Below, one piece after another: positions 35,219-47,865 of a DNA stretch of 64,000 bases; position 1 is the stretch's first letter, and each line of letters opens with the position of its first letter. The stretch spans positions 170,982,761-171,046,760 of the forward strand of contig NC_089220.1 of assembly GCF_963924675.1 (NCBI RefSeq), given 5' to 3'. The DNA is from Phocoena phocoena. Its lineage: Eukaryota > Chordata > Mammalia > Artiodactyla > Phocoenidae. The notes under the pieces were generated by a model. That model was not told the origin of the DNA. It did no database searches and saw nothing but the letters and a program-made list of their open reading frames with translations. The translations under genes were made by a program, and so were the position numbers.

Positions 35219-36199
35219 AACTCCCTCTTGTCTGTGTACCTTCCTCCATATAACCCTCATGTCCCCCTGACTCTCTCCACCCCATCCCCCAACCAGCACT
35301 GCAGGGACCCTGGGACCTCTGCCCGGGACCGCCGATCTGGGGAAATCCACACCAGGCTCACTAGAGGCCCCGTGCTGCTTCCAGAACGGTAAGCCAGAGG
35401 AGGGTTATTATTGTATTTTTATAATTGGGCATTAAGGTATGTCAGGCACTGTACCAAAAAGAGAATGAAGGATGGCGCTTGCCCAGTTGGCTTACTAGAG
35501 ACAAGTCATTGTGAGACACAATAAAACCAGGAGGAGGAGAAGCCCCTGTGGGTGTTAGCGGCACCCTCAGGACCAAGGCTGCAATTAATGCAAATTGGGC
35601 ACTTGCATAGGGTGGCAGGTAGTCGGGAAGGTGGAAAAGAAGACCCACAATTAGGGACTGCTTGATGCCTCCTCCTCTAACTTCCAGCGTCAAAGCCTTA
35701 GGGTAATTCCAGGGTACACATCAGAGCCAGGGGAGGGGAGCATAGAGAGGACCATGCAGATCAGTCGGTCCTCAAGTCCAGCTTGGGTTCCTGCCCCCAG
35801 GAGCACGAAGAGTCCAGGCCAGCTAGCTTGCTTGGTGGAGGATGGCTTTTGGAGCAGGGCGGACCCAAAGTTTTCAAATCACTTTCTTGGGGTAAGGGGC
35901 TGCTTCTAAGAGAAGTGACATTAAGCCCAACCCGGAGTTGAAACTTCTCCCTTCATATCTTTTGAGGATGTGCCTTTGTCAGGGATGTTGATTATAAGAG
36001 ACAGCACTAGCCTGAGCAAGATAATGATGATAACAAGAATAATCGAAAACCAGGTTATTATTGGGAGAGCACCTGGGATTCCTACAGAATCCTGGGTGCT
36101 GAAGTGTCAGGTCTCATGAGGGAACCAAGGACAGTATTATATTTGGAGTTCCTAGTATTATATATGCCACTCTCGTTGGACTGGAGGTATTTCCTCATG
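35219..36199. other. Upstream intergenic DNA
   Basis: No exon, RNA gene or clear repeat was recognised. Confidence 0.5.
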
Positions 36200-36310
36200 A
36201 CAGCTTACTTGGGTGGTATTATCATTCCTACTTTACAGATGAACAAACTGAGGCTCAGTGACAAATAATTTGTCCATAGTATCTGGGTCTGATGACAGCA
36301 AACTCAAATT
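36200..36310 (-). mobile_element. MIR (antisense)
   Basis: Contains tattatcattcctactttac, agatgaacaaactgaggctc and atttgtccatagtatctggg, reverse MIR core in order. Confidence 0.7.
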
Positions 36311-36379
36311 CCCTATATCAAGTTCCCTCCAAGAATAAATCTCATGCAAATGACTCAGGTTACCTCTAGCTGTGTCCAC

Positions 36380-36625
36380 GTTGTTTTAAAAATGGGTTCT
36401 AATGGCAGTAAAGTCCGAATCCAGTTAATAGTATCTAATGAATGGTATTGTGCCAATGTCACTTTCCTGGTTTTGATAATGTGCTATAGTTATATAAAAT
36501 GTTACAACTGGGGGATGCTGGGGGCGGGGAGCCGGGTGTAGGGGGTAAGGGACCTCTCTGCACCATTTTTATAACTTCTTATGAGTCTATCATTATTCAA
36601 AATAAAATTTTTAAAAAGCAAAAAA
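36380..36625 (+). mobile_element. Ancient L1M 3' end
   Basis: Ends with gcaccatttttataacttct and cattattcaaaataaaattt, the usual terminus of old L1M elements; 5' limit approximate. Confidence 0.65.
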
Positions 36626-39174
36626 CCTTGTTCTATACCATTTTCCCCCCAAGCTTCACTGTTCACCCAAAACACTGGTATTTGGGGTCCTATATCTATT
36701 CTAGTATAGAGATCTAGAACTTTTAAGAGTGGGAGAAGTCTAAGTAAACACTAAGTGATGAGTCTATTCAAGTTTGGGTCACAATCAGGACTTGTAGATG
36801 CTTAAGATAATGGCTGTTATTACTGTGATGTGACGAAATTTCTGTGGATGACATGGCAGTTTAGAAACAGTTTCTATACCTTGATGGCAACACTGAGGCT
36901 TGTATAAATAGTTTCCGAACGACCAGTCCCATCCCATCTTGCAGATGAAACAGAAGGAGGTTAAATACTTTGCACAGTGCACCATCTCAAAGCCAAAAAG
37001 AGAGCCGAGGCCCCCATGAGCATTGTCTCCCCACGTGGATGTTTTCCAGCTACTTGGGTGGGAGGCTAAGAAAGCACAAATTCTGCAAAATCACATAAAC
37101 AACTGCACCGTGCATATCATCTGCCTGGAATTATGTAAGAATTAAATAATCACCCTTCTCCTCTACTGGAATAAAAGGATATGGTTTACCTTCTCTCCTG
37201 TTCCAGAAACCAGACTCCCACTTAGTAACTGTGGTGGGGGTGGGAGGGGTAAAATAAATCACTGCTTGGGAGGGAGTGTTTGCAGAACAATGGAAATCAG
37301 AAGTGTTCTTTCCTTCTAGAACTTTTCCTGTTGCTCTTATTAAAATCTCACATTGTTTGACTAAAGATGAATTATGACTGTACTTACTTGAAATTGCTTA
37401 GAAGTGGCCTGCCTGTGCGTTTCATTTCCATTTTCGAATTCTCTGCCAAAAGCAGCGATGCCACATACGAAATTTTTCCTGGCTGAGTTTTTCCAGAAAC
37501 CTTGATGTCAGAGGCTCTGTGTCAAGGTTTCTTAGGCCAAGATCATTTCTTCCATTGAAATCTTTCCTGACGTTGCTGCCCATGTGGTGGAATTTTAATT
37601 GTCTGAATTTATTTCCAGAGGCGTTGTCCTTCCTTCTCCCCTTTCTCCTCCTACCCTCCTGTTCCCCCTCTTCTGCCCCTGAGTAAGAAGCTGCCCATGA
37701 ATAACATATTTAGTATGAGGTTTGTACAGATCAGGAAGCGTGTCATGGACATTCCAACTCCTGTTTGCTGTTGCTTTTATTAAAGTTAGATAAAATGTAG
37801 CCGGAGGTGGAAATTGGAAGGGCTCAGCATTTTTTTAGAACCTGTTGGCCATCCATTTGCAAAAGACAAAGGAGACAGGTAAAGAAATGACTGAAAAGGA
37901 ATTGATGTGTCCCATCAACCATAACACTCCCACGTTCCCCTCTATGGGTGAGTCACACCCACGTCAATCCATGTGACTTTCCAACAAGATCTTCTTTCAG
38001 CTTCATGTGAGAAGTTGCAAATGTGTATTAGCCTACAAGAGTGCATCTCTGGCAGTGTGATTTCAGATCCCCTGTATGACTGTTCTTTGCATGCCCCGGA
38101 GTCACTAGAAGACTCTGGGATGCCTCAATAGGTCTTGGCCGTTGAGGATATTCAAAGGCTGGTGGCTACCTGAGAATCTGGTTGCCTGTTCCATTAGAGC
38201 AAGGAGAATCTTCCAGTTCAACCCTTTGCTGGCCGTGGAATTACTGTCATAGAGTCAAGGAGGGCTCGAGGAAAGTAGGAAAGGCAGCTTCTGTGGACAG
38301 AGAATGTGACCTGCCAAATCAGTAAACAAAGGAGGTTGCAGCCATCAAGGCCACTGCAGCCTCCCCCACACGCTGTGCACCCTGAGAGGATTCAGGATGG
38401 AGAAAAGCAGGATACTGGCCCCAGATAGTTAAGGTGCATATCAAAGGAATGATTTCAGTGAGTCCAGGCTCTTGCATCTTCCCGTACACAGAAGTGGGCC
38501 AAATTCATTAACTCCAGATGTCCGGTGTTTCTTTAATTAGCAGTAATCTTTTGATGTTCCAACTGCTTGTTTTGGGGTTGTTGTTTTTTTGCAAACACTC
38601 CTATACGTCCTGGCTCCTCTCTTGCCTCTTTGGGACAGTCCCTCAGAGCTATCTGAGAGGCTGTCTCCTGGGCTTAAGTCCTCAGTATGTCCAAATAAAA
38701 TGTAATTCTCAACTTTTAGGCTGTGCAAAAACTTAAAAGAGTTAGGGAAAAGACAGGAAACTAATGGAGAAAATGGATTAGGTAATTAACACTAATCGAA
38801 TTCTTGTTGTGTGGCTCATTCTGTACCTGGAACAGGGAGGAAAGCTTTGCTGTGCTGTAGAGCCTCACTTCCCCTAAGCTCTGGTCAATTTCAGGTGAAC
38901 TCTTTCCCAGTGGTACTTTCTTACTCATTTCCTTTCTTGTCATTTCCTCTCTGCTTAGTTTTGAGGCTCTGGACCCAAAGCTACCTGCTGCCAGGTCATT
39001 TCTCTTAATGCCTGTTTAATTATTAAACGAAGGTTCTCTCCCTCCAGCAGTGCCCTTCATTACAGGCCCTTTAAACATGGAAGTGGGGATGAGGAGGTGA
39101 TTTGTCTGCTCAGACAATACAACGGGCTTAAATATTAATTATTGTAATGTTAATTTAGTCGTTCAGCCACTCTC
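36626..39174. other. Repeat-poor upstream DNA
   Basis: About 2.5 kb, 2.6-5.2 kb upstream of the ATG, with at most weak MIR-like text near 36785-36990. No exon was recognised. It could hold distal regulatory elements, but nothing in the sequence proves it. Confidence 0.5.
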
Positions 39175-39290
39175 ACTAAAATATAAACTCCATGAGAACA
39201 GGGTGTTTGTCCAACTCACTGACATAGTTCCCGGCATCTGGAAAAAATATTTGGCCCAAAATAGGTGCTCAATAACTATTGGCCAAAGTG
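39175..39290 (+). mobile_element. L2/MIR-type 3' end
   Basis: Contains aaactccatgagaacagggt and gtgctcaataactattggcc, typical of L2/MIR 3' ends. Confidence 0.65.
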
Positions 39291-39889
39291 AAAAATTGTG
39301 TCTAACCTTGAAGAAATATTTTCTTCCAGTCAGTCTAAATATCGCTCTGCTACCTTGGACTGATATATGAATTGGCAGGTACCGACTGAGTCCTTACCAT
39401 GGGTCCGAAGTTTTAGAAGGTAACTCAAGATGCTTTCCCACCTTCTGGGCTTCCCTCTCACAATTAGTCTTCAGAGATCCCTCCTCAGACAGGCAGGTCT
39501 TGAACTGGCCCCTGAACTTGAGCCTCTCCTGCCGTGGGACTGGTGTTGATGCTTATCCTCTCATCCTTTTCTATCCTTCAAGATGCAGATTAGGTCACGT
39601 CGCTACTGTGTCCTCAGCCTGGCACGTAAGGTTCACCACACTCACTAACCGCTTTGTAAAGTTAGTTACCATTATAACCACCTGCTCCCACCAGTTGCAA
39701 ACATTTGCTTTCAACACATGAGTTTAGACCATGTACAGAAAAGATGTAGAGTGGGGTTCCACAGTGAGCTGGGGTCAGCGTTGGCCAAAGTGCATGCCGT
39801 CTGTTTGGAATAGTCAAAACTGTAACATCTGGTGCTGCTATCTGGGAATGTTTGTGTAAACTTTCGACGTCCGAAAGCACACGATTCTT

Positions 39890-40112
39890 CTTTTTATAAC
39901 TTTATTGGGGTATAGTTGACTGACAATGTTGTGTTGGTTTCAGGTGTACAGCAAAATGAATCTGTTATACATATGCATACATCACTCTTTTTTAGATTCT
40001 TTTCCCATATAGGCCATTACAGAGTATTGAGTAGAGTTCCCTGTGCTATACAGTAGGTCCTTATTAGGTATCTATTCTATATATAGTAGTGTGTATGTGT
40101 CAATCCCGATCT
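39890..40112 (-). mobile_element. L1 3' end with perfect target-site duplication
   Basis: Antisense L1 (aactttattggggtatagtt, cagtaggtccttattaggta). Flanked by the perfect 17-bp repeat gaaagcacacgattctt at 39873-39889 and 40113-40129. Confidence 0.94.
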
Positions 40113-40129
40113 GAAAGCACACGATTCTT

Positions 40130-40529
40130 GAGTTCTGACATCAGTATTTAGGGTAAAGGTTTATGTAGACAGTAACTCCAGAATCTTCTCAAAAGAGGGC
40201 ACCCTTTAGTCATTTGAAATAAACTCAAAATAGTATATCTGAAAATCTGAGCATGATAACTTTTCCATGACAATGTCTTATCTTCCCAACTTACAAGCTC
40301 TGAAGGAACCTCCTTTTCGACATCTTTGTGGCTCGCTCAAGATCCCAACGATGCCCTGCTTGGAGCTGACTTTCCGCAAAGCCACTGACTTACCAATTGG
40401 CTGGTATACATAGATTTGATTGATTGGTTATCACTCAGAGGAAATGCAAGTCGTCACGTGGAATATGAGATTTTGGTGCACATATGATCTTATTCAAAAA
40501 TTATTCTTTCCACTATTTTTTTAAAAGAG
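40130..40529. other. Upstream intergenic DNA
   Basis: Nothing recognised. Confidence 0.5.
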
Positions 40530-40779
40530 AAGTAGATGACTTTTTAAAAATAATTTTTTAGAATATTTTATTTATTTATTTGGTTGCACCAGGCCTGAGT
40601 TGTGGCAGGCAGCCTCCTTAGTTGTGGCACATGTGCTCCTTAGTTGGCTCTTTAGCTGTGGCAGGACAACTCTTAACTGTGGCATGCATGTGGGATCTAG
40701 TTCCCTGACCAGGGATTGAACCCAGGCCTCCTGCATTGGGAGCATGGAGTCTTAACCACTGTGCTATCAGGGAAGTCCC
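40530..40779 (-). mobile_element. Old CHR-type SINE (antisense)
   Basis: Diverged reverse complement (gttgtggcacatgtgctcct, ccctgaccagggattgaacc, ctgtgctatcagggaagtcc). Flanks tctttccactattttttta and tctttcaactatttttaaa suggest an old target-site duplication. Confidence 0.85.
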
Positions 40780-41382
40780 TCTTTCAACTATTTTTAAAGA
40801 AAGGTGTTACATAACACCAGCATTTTCATCTAAATAAATATTTTCTTTTCAAAGAACTTTTTTTTTTTTTGAGTCACCACTCTGCAAGACTTAAGCATGT
40901 CTCTCCCACACCATCTGCTCGACCCCTCTTCCCAAGAATCTGCCTTTACATGGGGTGAAGGTGTTGACAGATGTATGAGCGGTGGTCCCGGGTATATTTC
41001 CCTGAGGAGGATGGCCTGTTCCCAGGGATGAGGGGACACAGGGACCTGGAGAAATCTAGTTATGAGGCAGGTGTCCTTGAAGGGAAAAAGAATGGGGTCC
41101 AAGCCACATGGAAGAGCCCAGATCTTCACTCTGAGCACACTGACAGCTGACTCCCAGGAACCCCGGTGGGAAGGCATACAATAGGGGCATAAAAGGTAAC
41201 ATTCCTAAGCTAACAAAAAGCATCAAACAAACAGACTGAAAAATCCCACAACCTAGAGACTTCACTTTCACCCAGCCCCAATCAGTGCCTTGCTAAATAC
41301 AGGATGCCTTCGCTGGGAACCTTATTTGGAAGCACCCCAGTATCTTCCCATATACAGTAAACCCTCTCTGCACTGAGGCAGG
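40780..41382. other. Upstream intergenic DNA
   Basis: No gene recognised. An 11-base T tract lies at about 40860. Confidence 0.5.
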
Positions 41383-41570
41383 TAGCAGGATGGTTAAACG
41401 CCTGAGCGCTGACTCTGGGCTGACTGGGCTTGGACTTCTGTGATGTTCCTCACCTTGCTTTGCTCCTTTGTCAAATGGGGATGAAAAGAGTAGTACCTCT
41501 GTCCAAGTGTTGTCACGTGGATTCGGTGAGATAAAGGACGGAGCCTGGCTTTGGTAGCAGCTGTCTGTAC
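41383..41570 (+). mobile_element. MIR
   Basis: Contains caggatggttaaacgcctga, gactgggcttggacttctgt, ttgtcaaatggggatgaaaa and gtggattcggtgagataaag in MIR order. Confidence 0.75.
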
Positions 41571-42050
41571 GCATAGTGGTCATTTTTCCCCTGCAGAAGT
41601 AGGCTGGTTCTGAAGATGGGATGTTTCTTGGGCAGTGGTGGGGACCACTGGCTTGGCCTTAAACCTGCCCTGTGAGGTCTGCTGGGGGCTCCCTAGGGTG
41701 CTCCTTGCTCCGACTCTTCAGATGAAGTGGAGCTGCTTTCACTGCTGTTCCTTCTAGAACAGTCACTCGTGTGACTTCGCAGTTTCTTGTTCATAATCCC
41801 TTCTGCCGGGCTGTGGACCCTACACAGTCTCCTGGATGCCAGGAATGAGGGAAGTCGATGCCTCCTGGACTAAGATGGGTGCTTCCTGGAGGAGAGTGGA
41901 GATCAACAGTCCCTGGGCTCATTTCCTCGGCCTGTCATGTGGTCCAGTCTCATACTGGAGAGAGCCCAGGTAAGGTTAACAGGGCTGGGCGAATAGCCAG
42001 GCTGTCTTTAGCAACGTGCAGGCTGAGGACCAGCCGAGAAAGGCAGGAGG

Positions 42051-42400
42051 AGGCTTCCCTGGTGGCTCAGTGGTTAAGAATCTGCCAGCAAATGCAGGGG
42101 ACACGGGTTCGAGCCCTGGCCCAGGAAGATCCCGCATGCCGCGGAGCAGCTAAGCCCGTGTGCCACAACTACTGAGCCTGCGCTCTAGAGCCCGCAAGCC
42201 ACAACTACTGAGCCCACGTGCCACAACTACTGAAGCCCGTGCACCTGGAGCCCGTGCTCCACAATAAGGAAGCCACCGCAGTGAGAAGCCCACACACCAT
42301 ATCAAAGAGTAGCCCCCGCTCGCCGCAACTAGAGAAAGCCCACGTGCAGCAACAAAGACCCAACGCAGCCAAAACTAAAATAAATTTATATTAAAAAAAA
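42051..42400 (+). mobile_element. CHR-type SINE (long form)
   Basis: About 350 bp with the internal ccacaactactgagcc repeats. Flanks ggcaggagg and gtcaggagg. Confidence 0.93.
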
Positions 42401-42564
42401 GTCAGGAGGGAGAGAGACATTGTACCCACAATCTGGAGTCGTTAATGTTAATTTATTTACCAGTTCACATTAAAAAAAATAATAAGTTGTTAGAATATGA
42501 GGATTCTTTCCCTCTTAACAAAGCCACAGAAAGTGAAACGTAATCTGGAATTGGTTCTTTTATT

Positions 42565-42777
42565 TTTATTTTATTTTATTTTTTCCAGTATGCGGGCCTC
42601 TCACTGTTGTGGCCTCTCCCATTGTGGAGCACAGGCTCCAGACGCGCAGGCTCAGCGGCCATGGCTCCCGGGCCTAGCTGCTCTGCAGCATGTGGGATCT
42701 TCCCAGACCGGAGCACGAACCCGTGTCCCCTGCATCAGCAGGCAGACTCTCAACCACTGCGCCACCAGGGAAGCCCC
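42565..42777 (-). mobile_element. CHR-type SINE (GC-rich, antisense)
   Basis: (tttta)n tail, then the reverse complement ending gcgccaccagggaagcccc. Short flanking repeat tcttttat. Confidence 0.93.
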
Positions 42778-42786
42778 TCTTTTATA

Positions 42787-43429
42787 AATATCATTACACA
42801 AAATGTTTTGCAAATTAAAACTGGAATACTGGAGAGAAAATAAAGCATTTCGTTTTCTTGGTGTCCTTGGAACTTTATGTTCTAGACTGAGGCCTGAAGT
42901 CCAGAACAGGTAGGTACCTGTGGCTGACAGTCTTGAATGTGAGTCCTACAGTGTATCTAACCTTGAACTTTGAAATCATTTCTATCAAATTTTGTCCCCG
43001 AAACTCTCACACCCATACACCAAAAATTATGGTACAGCTTTCTTTAAAGCTTGCATAAGAATAAAAGATTTTAAAACCTGGGAGAGATTTGGTGATCCAC
43101 TGCCCACTGACATGAAAGAAATAGTGCTTGCAAGTGAGAAATTATACATGAGTTACAAACATGCAAAAATTGGCACAGCCATCCAAGAAAGAATTGGGAG
43201 AGATTTTTAACTGGGTGGATTGAGTAAAATCTGCCTCAGAAGCTCTAGAAAAAAGTTGCATATGTTAAAGCAAACTATTCAACTTCTTTTCCATAGAGGC
43301 AGCTGCAGCTGTGACTTGATCACAGCGCACGTTTATTGTTTTGCCTGTGGGGCATCCAGGCTCCCTCCATTTGGTAGTGGAACCGGTACTTTCCTAAAGT
43401 ATCTACCCTCACTTTCCTCTCAGTCCAGG
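42787..43429. other. Upstream intergenic DNA
   Basis: A 72-residue plus frame at 42992-43210 (beginning MSPKLSHPYTKNYG) has no family I recognise and no splice or promoter context; not called as a gene. Confidence 0.45.
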
Positions 43430-44050
43430 TGATTTAGGGCTGGCTCCAAGGGTAGACATGTGATCCACGTTTGGCCAATCAGGATGGAAGCCCCCCTCTC
43501 TAGCCAGTTCAGAGGTGGGACCACGATCCAGTCAGTCCAAATCAGACTCAATTCCAGAACGTTTTTAGAATTTGAAACTCTTGAGAGAGAGAAGGACTTT
43601 TCCAGCTGGGGTTAATGAGAGGAGAGCCTAAAACATTGCAACCTCTGGCAGCCATCTTGCCACCATGATGTAAGAAACTAAGAGTGGAGACAAAACAGAG
43701 CAAAGCAGAACTTAGAGATGGAGAGAGTGATATGAGCCCCTGAACGCAGCCAGTGTCTCCCTGGGACTTTCACTTGTTGAGTGAATAAACTCCTTTTCTT
43801 TTCCTTTTTTTTGCGGTACGCGGGCCTCTCACTGTTGTGGCCTCTCCCGTTGCGGAGCACAGGCTCCGGACGCGCAGGCTCAGCGGCCATGGCTCACGGG
43901 CCCAGCATCTCCGCGGCGTGTGGGATCTTCCCAGACCGGGGCACGAACCCGTGTCCCCTGCATAAGCAGGGGGACTCTCAACCACTGCGCGACCAGGGAA
44001 GTCCTCTTTTAGCCATTTTGAATTGGGCTTTCTGTAGTTACAACTGAAAG
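43430..44050 (+). mobile_element. Ancient LTR-like repeat split by a SINE
   Basis: Words such as gtttggccaatcaggatgga, ctggcagccatcttgccacc, ggagagagtgatatgagccc and tttgaattgggctttctgta occur in a familiar mammalian repeat order, with an AATAAA near the end. I cannot name the family with certainty. Confidence 0.55.
43805..44002 (-). mobile_element. CHR-type SINE (GC-rich, antisense)
   Basis: Complete reverse complement inserted in the older repeat just after its AATAAA. Flanks tccttttcttttc and tcctctttt. Confidence 0.93.
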
Positions 44051-45095
44051 GATCTGGCGGATGCAGTTGGAGAAGAGAGATAGGGGGTGCTCACAGTTTG
44101 CTGGTTCTTTCCTAAGGATGAAGTGGCATTTACCTAACTTCCCGATGTCCGTTGACTGTGGTTGTTATCACAGTGAAGAAAACTTTCCAGAAGACCGGAT
44201 TCTTTCGGGAAGGCACTTTTTTGTTTTTTTTCAGGAAGGATATTTTCCACGTGGATAAGTGTATGAGAGACATACAGCAGCAAAACCAGAAACTCTGGAC
44301 TTGCCCAGTCAATCCCTTCTTTAAATCTTACTTCACACCAGGTGAAGAAAACCCTAAAAGCATGATAATTCTTTGTGTATTAGATCCTAAATTTTTATTA
44401 TGCTTTGAAACTTAATCTACCACCAGTTCTCTCTTTTTGTTTGTCACACATACATCTGCATCACCGACACTGATAGTGACAGATCTGCCTTTTCACTTCC
44501 CTAGTGGGAACTTAATTGTCTTTTATGTCCAAGTGGTGGCCACCACCTGTGTTGCCTCCTGGGCAGGAGGAGGTAGCAGTCTTTTTTGTGGAGTAAATCA
44601 CAAAAGCCAGACCTGCTTTGGGAAATAGAATATAACCATCGTTGGAAACTAAGCTTTCAAGTATGAATGTTATCCTGGCCAATACAAATAGAAATCACCA
44701 TAGAGGAGTTAATTAAACATAATAAACAGTTCAGGCGGAACAGGAAACTGCTATTTTTCCTGTCTCCAAAGCTTCTATCATAGGGGAAGGAAGAGCTAAT
44801 CAGCAAAGAGGCAGGAACATGAGAAGAATGGGAATCTCACGGCAAGGACTGAGTGTTTGGCTCTGAAGAAAAGCAAAGTCATAAATTTAATCTCTGGTGG
44901 GTTTCGGTCCATGCCTGGGGGGAGGGGCAGGGGTACAAAACCATTTGTGCTGATCAGTTATCTATAGAGAGTATCACGTAAAATGGCGAAGTTTATGGTT
45001 ACGACATCACACTGGGATTTGCAGGGAGTCGTACCAAAATACTTCTTTGGTGACAAGATCATACATGTCAAGAGCTTTTGAAGACTGAAAAGCAT
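44051..45095. other. Upstream intergenic DNA
   Basis: No gene or clear repeat was recognised; overlapping short frames at 44061-44415 are not supported by any family. Confidence 0.5.
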
Positions 45096-45101
45096 AAATG
45101 C

Positions 45102-45223
45102 AGGGAATTCCCTGATGGTCCAGTGGTTACAAGTCGGTGCTTTCACTGCCGAGGGCCCAGGTGCAATCCCTGGTTGGGGAACTAAGATCCCACAAGCCAC
45201 GCGGCGTGGCCAAAAAAAAAAAA
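45102..45223 (+). mobile_element. Short CHR-type SINE
   Basis: Head gggaattccctgatggtcca and poly-A tail. Its target word aaatgcag(g/a)gaa is at 45096 and again at 45224. Confidence 0.92.
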
Positions 45224-45236
45224 AAATGCAGAGAAG

Positions 45237-45451
45237 GGCTTCCCTGGTGGCGCAGTGGTTGGGAGTCCGCCTGCTGATGCAGGGGACACGGGTTCGTGCC
45301 CCGGTCCGGGAGGATCCCACGTGCCGCGGAGCGGCTGGGCCCGTGAGCCATGGCCGCTGAGCCTGCGTGACCGGAGCCTGTGCTCCGCAATGGGAGAGGC
45401 CACAACAGTGAGAGGCCCGCGTGTCGCAAAAGCAAAAAAAAAAAAAAAAAA
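45237..45451 (+). mobile_element. CHR-type SINE (GC-rich) at the same target site
   Basis: A second SINE begins right after the 3' target copy of the first. The same word reappears at 45452-45465, giving three copies around two elements. Confidence 0.94.
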
Positions 45452-45634
45452 AAATTGCAGAGAAGATATTCTGTGAGAAAGGGGAATATGAGCAGAGGAA
45501 GAGAGGCAGGTGGAGGAACGGGTATGATGAAGAGAATCGTTTATCTTCTGGAAATCTAGGCACTCAAAGACCGCTCATTAAGAAACCAAACAAGATGCAC
45601 TGCACTCCAAAGACGTCGGTAGGACTGAGACTTG

Positions 45635-46165
45635 GAATAACTAAAAAAGCAACTTAAGTGTCCATCACAGGTGAATGGATAAAGAAGATGAGATACATAT
45701 ATACGATGGACTGTTACTCAGCCATAAAAAGAATGAAATAATGGCATTTGTAGCAACTAGAGATTATCATACCCAGTGAAGTAAGTCAGAAAGAGAAAGA
45801 CAAATACCATATGATATCACTTATATGTGGAATCTAAAAAACATAGTACAAATGAATGTATTTACAAACCAGAAATAGACTCACAGATATAGAAAACAAA
45901 CTTGTGATTACCAAAGTGGGCAGAAGGAGGGATAAATTAGGAGTTTGGGATGAACAGATACACACTACTATGTGTAAAATAGATAAACAACAAAGACTTA
46001 CCATGTAGCACAGGGAACTATACTCAGTATCTTGTAATAACCTATAGTGGGAAAGAATCTGAAAAAGAATATATATATGCCCACATACACACAACTGAGT
46101 CACTTTGCTGTACACCTGAAACTATCACAACATTGTAAATCAAATATACTTCAGTTAAAAAAAAG
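45635..46165 (+). mobile_element. L1 3' end, 5'-truncated
   Basis: Sense L1 from the last ORF2 codons (gtgtccatcacaggtgaatg) through the 3' UTR to gtaaatcaaatatacttcag. No usable frame. Confidence 0.9.
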
Positions 46166-46743
46166 ACTCAGTGTGAAAGGGGACAGAAGACTTACAAAGA
46201 TCCAAGGCCCTTCTCTTCAACACAGAATCTTCCAAAGTTAAGGATGGGTGGGATGGGCATAAAATAAGGAGGGAACCACCTCTTTCCACAATGCTCTAGA
46301 ATTGCACACATCACGTGGCATTTGAAATGTGGCTGTCGTGAGAACAGGGTCACCTCTGCTAGATGTGAGGACTCTGGGGTTCAAAAACGGATCATTTTTC
46401 CTTTCTAGGAGCTCAGGCCTCGTGTCTCTCTCCCCACAACCTGAAGATAGCTGTTCACAGCTGCTCGGGTTCCTCCCCCACTGAGCGTGCCATCTGTCCC
46501 CGTGAAAGACGAGTGAGGCTTGGGGCTGAGAAGCTGGTGCAGACAGCCCTACCACAGACCCCAGGGCCAAGCTTCTGGGGAGTAAACCCCAGAAAAACTC
46601 CTCATGCTAAGCTGGTCAATGTTCAAAGTGCAGTTAAGGGAAGATGAGGGATAAACACAAAACTTTTTCTAGTATTTCAACTTGTCCCTAAAGTAACCAT
46701 TTGTGCTGAGGTCCTGAGAGCTGAAAGGGGGCCAATTACAAAG
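46166..46743. other. Upstream intergenic DNA
   Basis: Nothing recognised. Confidence 0.5.
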
Positions 46744-46770
46744 AGAAGGAGGCTGGAGACTTAGGGGACT

Positions 46771-46890
46771 GGGGACTTCCCTGGTGGTCCAGTGGTTAAG
46801 ACTCTGGCTCTCAATGTGGGGGGCAGGGGTTAAATCCCACTTTGGGGAACTAAGATCCTGTGTGACACACAGTGTGTCAAAAAAAAAAAG
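46771..46890 (+). mobile_element. Short CHR-type SINE
   Basis: Head ggggacttccctggtggtcc, A tail followed by gagagagaga. Similar words gagaaggaggctggag and gagaagggggctggag flank it. Confidence 0.9.
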
Positions 46891-46952
46891 AGAGAGAGAG
46901 AAGGGGGCTGGAGGAAAATTTGAAGAGGAACAATGACAGAATGAGATTTTTA

Positions 46953-47238
46953 AAAATTAATTAATTTATTTATTTTTGGCTGCAGTGGGTCTTTTTGTTG
47001 CGGTGCACAGGCTTCTCACTGTGGTGGCTTCTCTGGTTGCGGAGCACAGGCTCTAGGTGCATGGGATTCAGTAGTTGTGGCACGTGGGCTTCAGTAGTTG
47101 TGGCACATGGGCTCAGTAGTTGTGGCGCACGGGCTTAGTTGCTCCGCGGCATGTGGGATCTGCCCAGATCAGGGCTTGAACCCGTGTCCCCTGCATTGGC
47201 AGGCGGATTCTTAACCATTGCACCACCAGGGAAGTCTG
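46953..47238 (-). mobile_element. CHR-type SINE (long form, antisense)
   Basis: Reverse complement with a taattaatttatttattttt tail. Perfect 15-bp target-site duplication agaatgagattttta at 46938-46952 and 47239-47253. Confidence 0.95.
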
Positions 47239-47253
47239 AGAATGAGATTTTTA

Positions 47254-47689
47254 CCACTTTAATACATGGTACATTTATTTATTCCTATGCCAGAAATATA
47301 GAAAGATGCAGGTAAGCTGAAGAGAACCTGAGAGGCACTAGGACCATTTAAGAGGAAAAAGAACATCAGTTTTCTATAACTGACTAGCAAGCAGTTAAAT
47401 TTATGCAGAGGAATGAAGATGAAGATATGTACCTGGTTATGGTAAGAGAAAGAAGCAATGTAAGAAGAAATGAGAATATTTAAGCAAGTTTTCAAGATGG
47501 CAGTAATTCAAAGAACCAAATAAATAAAACTGAGTGAGAAATTTATCTTTTAACTTCCCCCAAGCAAATTAAAATAGTAGCCAAAACTCAATTGGTTAGT
47601 TTATTTGGAATTATTATTTTTCAAGGAAGTAATTACAGCACTCATTTCAGATTTTCTACAACTTCAGGAACTTCTCCCATTTTGGGAGA
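47254..47689. other. AT-rich intergenic DNA
   Basis: Nothing recognised. Confidence 0.5.
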
Positions 47690-47865
47690 AGTGGAGGCAG
47701 AGACCTTGACTATTTGCATGATTTTTGCCAAGTCACTTTCAGATTCACTTTCTTCATTTCTGAAATATGGGATGAGAATAACAACTACCTTACCGGGTTT
47801 GTGGAGGTGACGAAATGTGACCGTATATGAAAAATAAAAGCACTCAGCGACCTGAAAGCTCTAAA
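47690..47865 (+). mobile_element. MIR
   Basis: Contains tgccaagtcactttcagatt, tttctgaaatatgggatgag and aacaactaccttaccgggtt in MIR order. Confidence 0.72.

Noticed and set aside
44958..45563. 201-residue minus-strand frame
   Set aside because: Spans two adjacent SINEs and their flanks; a repeat shadow.
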